In this document: positions 53,775 through 60,281 of the stretch, piece after piece
Numbering within the stretch: position 1 is the stretch's first letter
Layout of the letters: the number at the start of each line of letters is the position of its first letter
NCBI RefSeq assembly: GCF_000621325.1
Contig: NZ_JHYQ01000007.1
Location: 1-64,000 of the forward strand
DNA from: Thiothrix lacustris DSM 21227
Lineage (GTDB): Bacteria > Pseudomonadota > Gammaproteobacteria > Thiotrichales > Thiotrichaceae
Reading direction: 5' to 3'
Length of the DNA: 64,000 nucleotides
Program-made: the position numbers and the translations under genes
The notes under the pieces: generated by a model
What the model saw: only the letters and a program-made list of their open reading frames with translations
Database searches by the model: none
Told to the model about the DNA's origin: nothing

Positions 53775-53885
53775 TTGCCCTAATCCTTTTTGTTTTTATT
53801 GACAGGTGTATTGTGATAACGAATTTCATCTACGGCAACAATAAGCCGATGAGCTGTCATGTCACTAGTCGTTTGTCTAATATGC

Positions 53886-53913
53886 AAAAAAAAGGATGCC
53901 TAAGCATCCTTTT
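53886..53913 (-). terminator. Rho-independent terminator of the qmo-hdr operon
   Basis: On the minus strand AAAAGGATGC, a 4-base loop and GCATCCTTTT are followed by more T residues (eight in all). It lies 26 bases after the hdrB stop and separates the electron-transfer operon from the surface-protein operon. Confidence 0.9.
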
Positions 53914-53938
53914 AATGTTGTGTGTTTTTTGCTCGAAA

Positions 53939-54838
53939 CTACTTGTCAGCAATCTCACGCAATCTCTTGGACTGGATGATATTGCCATTGAGTGCCGCAT
54001 CCAGTGCGGAACGTCCAAAGGCTACGTCCATCAACTGGCTGTAGTACATGACCGGCATATCGAACTTGGTCTTGTAACGCGCGTTGATGTCATCCTGATA
54101 GATTTCCACGTTGGCTTGGCACAGTGGGCAAGGTGTCACGATCATGTTCGCGCCGCTGTCGTAAGCCGACTCGATAATGTCTTTGACCAGTGCCTGACCT
54201 TTTTCCGGCTCGGAGAACATCAGCGCACCGCTACAGCAAGCGACTTTTTTGTCGTACTTGGTAAGGGCTTCCGCGCCGAGGGTTTCGACCATCTTGTCGA
54301 GGTACATCGGGTTTTCAAACGATTCGCCGTCGATACCGAAGGGGCGGTTGGTTTGGCAGCCGACATAACCGGCGATTTTCAGACCTTCCAGCGGCTTCTT
54401 GACCTTAGAACCCAGCACGTCGTAGCCGATGTCTTCGATCAGCACTTCCACCATGTGGCGGACTTTCTTGTTGCCCTTGTATTCCAGCTTGACCGATTGC
54501 AGCGCAATATTGGTTTCAGCTTTCAGGGTAGGGTTGTGGTTTAAGCGTTCTTGCACTTCGCGGGTGTTGAGCCAGCAAGCCGCACAAGTGGCTACCACGT
54601 CCTGATCCGGGTGATGCTTTTCAGACAACGCCAGGTTACGGGCAGAAAGCGTCATGCGGGGCAATTCACCGCCGCCCGCGTAACCGATGGAAGCGCCGCA
54701 GCAGTTCCAGTCGGGAATCGGGTTAAGCTTGATGTCGAGCTCTTCGCACAGGGTTTCGACCGACTTTTCCAAGTTGGAGGAAGATGCCCCCTTCTGTGAA
54801 GAACAGCCGGGATAGTAAGAATATTCGTGTTTAGCCAT
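53939..54838 (-). CDS. hdrB: Heterodisulfide reductase subunit B-like protein (HdrB)
   Basis: HdrB-type proteins carry two CCG domains that bind noncubane iron-sulfur clusters and act in disulfide or electron transfer. The 299-residue product has both in full: YPGCSSQKG, WNCCGAS and CAACW (first); GYVGCQTNR, VACCSGAL and PCPLCQ (second). In methanogens HdrB reduces CoM-S-S-CoB; in bacteria with qmoAB it is thought to substitute, with HdrC, for QmoC. The ATG at 54838 follows GAGG with good spacing, 18 bases after the hdrC stop. It is the last gene of the qmoAB-hdrCB operon and is soluble. Confidence 0.9.
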   Translation of the reverse strand: MAKHEYSYYPGCSSQKGASSSNLEKSVETLCEELDIKLNPIPDWNCCGASIGYAGGGELPRMTLSARNLALSEKHHPDQDVVATCAACWLNTREVQERLNHNPTLKAETNIALQSVKLEYKGNKKVRHMVEVLIEDIGYDVLGSKVKKPLEGLKIAGYVGCQTNRPFGIDGESFENPMYLDKMVETLGAEALTKYDKKVACCSGALMFSEPEKGQALVKDIIESAYDSGANMIVTPCPLCQANVEIYQDDINARYKTKFDMPVMYYSQLMDVAFGRSALDAALNGNIIQSKRLREIADK

Positions 54839-54856
54839 TGTGTTACCTCATCCTCC

Positions 54857-55492
54857 TCATTTCGCGTCAGTATTTTCGCCGACCCGTGCCGCTTCTAGCT
54901 CTTCAGCCTTTTTCAGCATCGCGTGGAAACCGGAAAGATCTTTGACACCGTGACCACCGAGCATTTCCATGGGGGACATACGCTTGGCTTTCATCATGTT
55001 CAGGCCGAGCTTTTGTTTGCCCATGGAGACTTTCACGCCTTCAGCAAAACCGTCTTTGAAGTACAGACCCAAACCCAGTTTCAGCTCGTTGACACGGCCT
55101 TTCTTGGTCAGGTTGTCCCAGAACATCTGCCCGAATTGTTCAGTTGGCTGATGTTTCGGCTTCATACCCATACGTTTGGAATAGTGCGCGAGGCCGTGCA
55201 TGATGTGCGTAATGGGTAAGCCGCGCGGGCAACGTGCCACACAGTTGTAGCAGGACGTACACATCCACATCGAGGTGGATGACAGTACTTCCTCACGCTT
55301 GTTGGCGCGGATCATCATGAACAGCTCTTGCGGCGGGTGATCCCAGTGCGGCCCCAGCGGGCACGAACCGGAGCAGACGCCACATTGCATACACATTTTG
55401 ACCCAGCTACCTTCCTCGACGTTATCCGTCACTTCCTTGAGAAAGTTGCCTTTGTATTTTTCAACCATCGCTTGATTGACAGCAGTAGTCAT
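54857..55492 (-). CDS. hdrC: Heterodisulfide reductase subunit C-like protein (HdrC)
   Basis: HdrC is a small ferredoxin-like subunit that passes electrons between HdrA-type flavoproteins and HdrB. I use the ATG at 55492 (211 residues), preceded by a strong AAGGAGG; the open frame extends 14 codons further into the intergenic region. Two [4Fe-4S] motifs are visible: CMQCGVCSGSCP (about residue 33) and CTSCYNCVARCP (about 77). No membrane helices are present, unlike QmoC, which fuses HdrC to an HdrE-like membrane part. A C-terminal basic tail of about 100 residues follows the clusters. Confidence 0.9.
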   Translation of the reverse strand: MTTAVNQAMVEKYKGNFLKEVTDNVEEGSWVKMCMQCGVCSGSCPLGPHWDHPPQELFMMIRANKREEVLSSTSMWMCTSCYNCVARCPRGLPITHIMHGLAHYSKRMGMKPKHQPTEQFGQMFWDNLTKKGRVNELKLGLGLYFKDGFAEGVKVSMGKQKLGLNMMKAKRMSPMEMLGGHGVKDLSGFHAMLKKAEELEAARVGENTDAK

Positions 55493-55505
55493 TCCAGCAT
55501 CCTCC

Positions 55506-57722
55506 TTAGAACTTGAACGGGCTGAGGCCGACACGGTTAATCACTTCAACCATCTCATCCAGCAGCTTCGGTGCGCGGTCAATGTCGGTAATCGCCACTT
55601 CATGTACCGCCACCCGTTCGGATTCGAGGTTCATGGTGGACAGGGTGTCGCCGATCTTCTCCATCCTAACATGCGCCATTTCCGAGCCCTTCACAAAATG
55701 GCACTGATAGTCTGCGCCTTTTTTGCAGCCCATCATGACCACGCCGTCGTAACCACTGCCTAACGCATCCTTGATCCAGATGGTGTTGGTGGAGCCGAGG
55801 CAGCGTACCGGGATGACGCGGATGAAGGCGCTGGATTCGTTGCGCTTCATGGCAGCCATGTCGAGTGCCGGGTAAGCATCGTTTTCGCAGGCCAGTACCA
55901 GAATACGTGGCTTTTCTTGGAACTCGTCCGGTACATCAACGGCCTTGAGCTGCGCCCCGACGGTTTCAATGGAGTAGTTCTTGAAGGAGATAACCTGTAC
56001 CGGGCAAGCGCCCATGCACGTACCACAACGGCGGCAGCGGGCTTCGTTGTACTTGGGGTAGCCTTTTTCGTCTTCGTCGATCGCGCCAAACGGGCATTCC
56101 ACGGTGCAGCGTTTGCACTGGGTACAGCCTTCCTTACGGAACGTCGGGAAGCTCAAGTCGCCAGAACGCGGGTGCGCAGCACGACCACTCGCGGAGTTTT
56201 CAATCGCTTGAATGGCTTTCATCACCGCGCCCATCGCGTCGGTTTGTGCTTGGCCTGCGTCCATCGGGCGACGTACCGGGCCTGCGGTATAAATGCCGGT
56301 GCGGCGCGTTTCATACGGGAAGCAGATGAAATGCGAGTCAGCGAAACCATTCACCAGATGCGGTACGTCTGGCCCTTGGCGGTAGTTGAGGTTGAGGATG
56401 GAAGTAACGGGAACCTTGATTTCGCCGCTTGCATCCTTGTCTTTCATGGTGTCGATGTCAGTGCCGGAATTGGGCAGCATACCCGTTGCCAAGACCACCA
56501 GATCAGCATCCATGTGCGCGTCTTCATCGAGGATCAAATCCTTGAAGTTGACTTGCAGGTCGTTGCCTTTGACATCAACTGTCGAGACTTTGCCTTTGCG
56601 GAAGGTAACGAATTTGTCTTGCGCACTGCGGTAGAAGTTTTCGCCGCCTGCACCCGGTGTGCGGATGTCATCAAACAGCACGGTGGTTTCGATTTCAGGG
56701 TTAGTGTCCTTGAAATACATCGCCTGTTTGATGCTGGTGGCGCAGCAATGACCAGAACAATAGGACAAATGCCCTTCTTTCTGGCTGCGTTGCCCGGCAC
56801 ACTGTACGAATACCACGTTTTCGACGATTTTGCCGTCCGCCCGTTTGATTGGGCCATCGCCTGCGGCTAATGCCAGCGCTTCCAGTTCAAGCTGGGTGAC
56901 CACGTTCGGGGTTTTGCCGTAGCTGAATTCGGGCAGCTTGTTAGCGTCGTAAGGGGTGAAGCCGGTGGCTTGCACAATCGCGCCAAATTCGGCATGAGTG
57001 CCCGTGCCGACAGTGGAGGCAATGTCCACTTCAAAACGCCCTGGCGCACCAGCGGTTTTGGCAATGGTGGAATTCAGGTAAACGGTGATTTTGTCATCCG
57101 CTTCCACCGCTGCAATCAGTGCGGCAACGCCCGTGTCTTGCGGGTTCTGGTAAGGGGAGCGTTCGGGTTGACGCTGCTTGAGTTGCCCCATGACCCCGCC
57201 GAGATGGTCGGCTTTTTCGATGATGCTGGCGTAGTAACCGGCTTTGGAGGCTTCCAAAGCCGCCGTCATACCCGTCATACCACCGCCCACCACCATGATG
57301 TGGTTGTTTTTGCTTTGCTCGCCACTGGCGTCGGCCTGCTGCATCGCCTTGGCTTCAGCGCAACCCATGCGGATGTAGTCGGCAGCCATTTCCTGCGTGG
57401 TTTCGTCGTGTTCGCTGCCTTCCGGGCGAATCCAGATAACACCTTCACGCAAGTTAACGCGGGCAACCGGGGTTGCACCAAAATGGAAGCTTTCGGTTTT
57501 CGCCCGGCGCGAACAGGCCATGATGACTGCTTTGGTAACTTTTTCGTCGCCTTCCGCTGCCATGTCGGCTTTGATCATGTCCACGCCTGCCTGACTGCAC
57601 AGGAAGTCGTGGGTTTTGCAGAAACCAATACGGCCTTCGCGTACCGCGACGGTTTCGAGGGATTTGGTGTCAAGACGGTCGCCGATACCGCAACCCGTAC
57701 ACAGATAACCACCAATTTTCAT
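55506..57722 (-). CDS. qmoB: QmoB: HdrA-like flavoprotein fused to an MvhD domain
   Basis: QmoB is a subunit of the quinone-interacting complex that exchanges electrons with APS reductase. The 738-residue protein starts with an iron-sulfur region (YLCTGCGIGD). It has an FAD Rossmann motif VGGGMTGMTAALEA (about residues 143-156) and a ferredoxin part with two clusters (CTQCKRCTVECP and CRRCGTCMGACP, about 545-590). It ends in an MvhD/FrhD-like domain with four conserved Cys (LACEN, VRCLG, MGCKKG, DYQCHF; about 610-690). HdrA fused to MvhD is the hallmark of QmoB. It follows qmoA by 1 base. In an oxidiser it would take electrons from sulfite oxidation via APS. Confidence 0.9.
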   Translation of the reverse strand: MKIGGYLCTGCGIGDRLDTKSLETVAVREGRIGFCKTHDFLCSQAGVDMIKADMAAEGDEKVTKAVIMACSRRAKTESFHFGATPVARVNLREGVIWIRPEGSEHDETTQEMAADYIRMGCAEAKAMQQADASGEQSKNNHIMVVGGGMTGMTAALEASKAGYYASIIEKADHLGGVMGQLKQRQPERSPYQNPQDTGVAALIAAVEADDKITVYLNSTIAKTAGAPGRFEVDIASTVGTGTHAEFGAIVQATGFTPYDANKLPEFSYGKTPNVVTQLELEALALAAGDGPIKRADGKIVENVVFVQCAGQRSQKEGHLSYCSGHCCATSIKQAMYFKDTNPEIETTVLFDDIRTPGAGGENFYRSAQDKFVTFRKGKVSTVDVKGNDLQVNFKDLILDEDAHMDADLVVLATGMLPNSGTDIDTMKDKDASGEIKVPVTSILNLNYRQGPDVPHLVNGFADSHFICFPYETRRTGIYTAGPVRRPMDAGQAQTDAMGAVMKAIQAIENSASGRAAHPRSGDLSFPTFRKEGCTQCKRCTVECPFGAIDEDEKGYPKYNEARCRRCGTCMGACPVQVISFKNYSIETVGAQLKAVDVPDEFQEKPRILVLACENDAYPALDMAAMKRNESSAFIRVIPVRCLGSTNTIWIKDALGSGYDGVVMMGCKKGADYQCHFVKGSEMAHVRMEKIGDTLSTMNLESERVAVHEVAITDIDRAPKLLDEMVEVINRVGLSPFKF

Positions 57723-57723
57723 C

Positions 57724-59004
57724 TTATGCTCCTGCTACCTGATTGACGACTTGCACGGCACGCAACGCGGCGGCTGTGGCATGTTGCACAGCGCGGTTTA
57801 CGTCCAGTGCATCGGAAGCAACGCCTGCGGCAAAAATGCCGCCGTTGCTGTCGTCCTGTTCGATGAAGCCTTCATCATTGACCATGATTTTGACCGGGAA
57901 ACCTTTGAAGTCCACGCTGGGTTCCATGCCCGTCGCCAACACCACCAAGTCGTGCTGGTTGGCGTAACGCTTGTAGCCTTCGGTATCCACGCCGTGCAAC
58001 ACCGGGTTGCCAGAGGCTTTGTCTTCTTCGACCTTCGCCACTTTGGACTTGATGAAGCTGACATTCGGGTTGTCTTGCACCTTCTGGTAGAAATCGTCAA
58101 AACGGTCAATCGCCCGCATGTCGATGTAATAGATGGTGGACTTGCCGTCGTCGCCAAACTTTTCCTGCACGTAGTTGGTTTGCTTGAGGGAAGCCATGCA
58201 GCAAATGCGTGAGCAATGTGCCAGATGGTTTTTGTCACGCGAACCCGCGCACTGGATGAAGGCAACGTTTTTCGCTTCCTTGCCGTCAGAAGGGCGCAGC
58301 AATTTGCCGCCAGTGGGGCCGTGTGGGTCCATCAGGCGTTCAAATTCGACGTTGGTAATGACATTGGCGAAACGGTCGTAACCGTAAGGCTGAATCTTGT
58401 TGGCGTCGTAAGGTTTCCAGCCAGTCGCGAAAATCACCGCGCCTGCTTTCAGGTCGAGGGTTTCCACTTGCTGGTCAAGGTCGATCGCACCGTATTTGCA
58501 GGCAGCTTTGGCAGCGTCGGCTTCTGCCGTGCCAATGAGGCGCTGGTCAATGACGTAATGCTGCGGGAAAGCCATCGCATTAGGCAGGTACACGCCTTTG
58601 CGCTTGCCCATGTTGTAATTGAATTCGTCGTCGAATTCCGTGGTGGCAGCCTTGGCACATTCACCGCACGCGGTGCAGTGGTTGTTGACATAACGCGGGG
58701 TCAGGGTCACGGAAACCGTGTAGTCGCCGGTGTTGCCGCTGATATTAGCCACTTCGGCCTGTGTCAGCACCGTGAGGTTCTGGTTCATCTTGATACGGCG
58801 CTGGTTGATTTCCTGTCCGCAGGTCGGGTGACACATTTTAGGGAAGTATTTGTAAAGTTGGGAAACACGTCCACCCAAGTAGGGGCGTTTTTCCAGCAGG
58901 ATGACCTGCTTACCCGTTTCGGTAGCTTCGAGTGCAGCGGTCATCCCGCTGATACCGCCACCGACGACGATAATGGTCTGGTTGGTTGCAACGACATCCG
59001 TCAT
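57724..59004 (-). CDS. qmoA: QmoA: HdrA-like FAD protein
   Basis: QmoA is the shorter HdrA-type flavoprotein of the Qmo complex. The 426-residue product has the N-terminal FAD motif VVGGGISGMTAALEATE (about residues 13-29) and LLEKRPYLGGRVSQLY. It also has an HPTCGQEINQRR segment and a CTACGEC motif (about 118-124) that may bind an iron-sulfur cluster. Later come FIQCAGSRDKNHLAHCSRICC (split here as FIQCAGSRD and HCSRICC) and a C-terminal GIFAAGVAS second FAD contact. It is the first gene of the operon and has a GGAGGAG ribosome site. aprBA, commonly adjacent in sulfate reducers and some oxidisers, is not in this window. Confidence 0.9.
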   Translation of the reverse strand: MTDVVATNQTIIVVGGGISGMTAALEATETGKQVILLEKRPYLGGRVSQLYKYFPKMCHPTCGQEINQRRIKMNQNLTVLTQAEVANISGNTGDYTVSVTLTPRYVNNHCTACGECAKAATTEFDDEFNYNMGKRKGVYLPNAMAFPQHYVIDQRLIGTAEADAAKAACKYGAIDLDQQVETLDLKAGAVIFATGWKPYDANKIQPYGYDRFANVITNVEFERLMDPHGPTGGKLLRPSDGKEAKNVAFIQCAGSRDKNHLAHCSRICCMASLKQTNYVQEKFGDDGKSTIYYIDMRAIDRFDDFYQKVQDNPNVSFIKSKVAKVEEDKASGNPVLHGVDTEGYKRYANQHDLVVLATGMEPSVDFKGFPVKIMVNDEGFIEQDDSNGGIFAAGVASDALDVNRAVQHATAAALRAVQVVNQVAGA

Positions 59005-59168
59005 TGAGGCTCCTCCGTCAAAGACAGTATTGTGGAATCCTGTGCGAAGCGCCCATTACTAGCCAAACATGTCCGAATCGGGTGGGCATCTTCCTTAAGT
59101 GGCTGGCAGGATACTATATTTTATGCGCCACATTCCAGCGTGTACCCTAATCGGGGTATGCGCTTTTA

Positions 59169-59184
59169 TTGATTTGCAAATCAA
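59169..59184. promoter_or_regulatory. 16-bp perfect palindrome upstream of qmoA
   Basis: TTGATTTGCAAATCAA is an exact palindrome in the 253-base region between the deacetylase gene and qmoA, about 165 bases before the qmoA start. Its TTGAT/ATCAA halves recall FNR/CRP-type sites, but the spacing is 6 instead of 4 bases. It may be an operator; the factor is unknown. Confidence 0.45.
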
Positions 59185-59219
59185 AAATATTTATCAAAAT
59201 ACGCAAAGATGATAAATAT
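59183..59219 (-). terminator. AT-rich hairpin, possible weak terminator of the deacetylase gene
   Basis: ATATTTATCA (59187-59196) and TGATAAATAT (59210-59219) are perfect 10-bp arms around a 13-base loop. On the minus strand the stem is followed by TTTT. It is about 40 bases after the deacetylase stop. Low GC makes it a weak terminator. Confidence 0.4.
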
Positions 59220-59257
59220 CAATTATTCGTTATATTCTCACATTCTTATTTGGCGTC

Positions 59258-60187
59258 TTAGTGAAATTCTGCCAATTCTTTGATATGTGCAGTCACACTA
59301 CGCCCTAACGGTGATAATTCATAACCACCCTCCAGACAGGAAACCAGCCGCCCACCCGCAAATTCCTTGGCAATCTGACAAAGCTCTTTGGTGATCCAAA
59401 TGTAGTCGCGTTCGACTAGATTGAAGTTACCCATGTCATCTTCGAGGTGGGAATCAAACCCGGCAGAAATCATCACCAGTTCTGGTTTGAAGTCGCGCAT
59501 GGCGGGCAGCCAATGGGTTTCAATGGCTTCACGCCACGCCGCACCGCCGGTTCCGGCTGGCAGAGGCAGGTTGAAAATATTGGGTACGTCGGTATCAGCC
59601 CCGCTGTGCGGGTAGAAGGGGTGCTGGAACGATGAGCAGAACATAACTTTATCGTTACCGCTGAAAATTTCTTCAGTGCCGTCGCCGTGGTGTACGTCGA
59701 AGTCAATGATGACGACGCGCTCTATCCCGTAGACTTCCATAGCATGAGCCGCGCCAACCGCCACATTGTTGAAGATGCAGAAGCCTGCTGCTTGGCTGCG
59801 TCCGGCGTGATGACCCGGTGGGCGAATGGCACAAAACGTGTGTTTGTGACTGCCCGCCATCACCAAATCCACCGCCATGATGGCAGCCCCGGCGGCGTGC
59901 AGCGCTGCATCCAGCGAATGCGGGTTCAACCCAGTATCACCATCTAGCATCGCGAAACCTTCGGTGGGTACGCTGGCGAACACGCGGTCCACGTATTCGG
60001 CATCATGCACCCGCACCAAGTGTTCACGTTCCGCACAATGGGAGTCATAATGGCGCGAAATCCAGTCCACACCCGACATGATCATACGGTTGTTAATGGC
60101 ATCCAAACGCTCCGCGCATTCGGGATGGTACGGTGAGCCATTATCATGCAAATGGCAGTGAGAATGTGTAATTACGGCAACGGTCAT
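59258..60187 (-). CDS. Histone deacetylase-family (class II-like/AcuC-like) deacetylase
   Basis: The 309-residue zinc hydrolase belongs to the arginase/HDAC superfamily; members remove acetyl groups from lysines, polyamines or small molecules. I start at the ATG at 60187 (MTVAVITHSHC), not at the longer open frame. Visible motifs are HPECAERLDAI, RPPGHHAGRS (catalytic His pair), FCIFNNVAVGAAHA, IIDFDVHHGDGTEEIF (zinc-binding Asp and His) and MISAGFDSH (third ligand), then LEGGYELS. It is divergent from a Pat-like lysine acetyltransferase, with 94 bases between the start codons. The pair recalls acuC with acuA in Bacillus. Protein deacetylation is therefore a fair hypothesis; polyamine deacetylation remains possible. 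Confidence 0.9.
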   Translation of the reverse strand: MTVAVITHSHCHLHDNGSPYHPECAERLDAINNRMIMSGVDWISRHYDSHCAEREHLVRVHDAEYVDRVFASVPTEGFAMLDGDTGLNPHSLDAALHAAGAAIMAVDLVMAGSHKHTFCAIRPPGHHAGRSQAAGFCIFNNVAVGAAHAMEVYGIERVVIIDFDVHHGDGTEEIFSGNDKVMFCSSFQHPFYPHSGADTDVPNIFNLPLPAGTGGAAWREAIETHWLPAMRDFKPELVMISAGFDSHLEDDMGNFNLVERDYIWITKELCQIAKEFAGGRLVSCLEGGYELSPLGRSVTAHIKELAEFH

Positions 60188-60216
60188 GTTTTTTTCACGT
60201 AAATGAGCGTAGAATA

Positions 60217-60231
60217 TGTTGCATTGCAACA
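60217..60231. promoter_or_regulatory. Inverted repeat in the divergent deacetylase/acetyltransferase promoter region
   Basis: TGTTGC-ATT-GCAACA is a perfect 6-bp inverted repeat with a 3-base centre. It lies 30 bases from the deacetylase ATG and 50 bases from the acetyltransferase ATG. It is a candidate operator that could control both genes. Confidence 0.4.
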
Positions 60232-60281
60232 AAAGATGGGTTTATCCACTTTTGTGCCCCTTCATCATAGAGGTTTTGGCC

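Noticed and set aside
53813-54544. A 243-codon plus-strand open frame opposite hdrB
   Set aside because: It lies antisense to the conserved CCG-domain gene and across its terminator; low-quality composition.
55917-57746. Long plus-strand open frames (317 and 258 codons) opposite qmoB
   Set aside because: Antisense shadows rich in Phe, His and Ala caused by the codon bias of qmoB; no start signals.
58216-59007. A 263-codon plus-strand open frame opposite qmoA
   Set aside because: Mirror of qmoA with no independent motif or ribosome site.
59169-59184. FNR/Anr box upstream of qmoA
   Set aside because: The half-sites TTGAT and ATCAA are present, but the spacer is 6 bases rather than 4, so I list it only as an unassigned palindrome.
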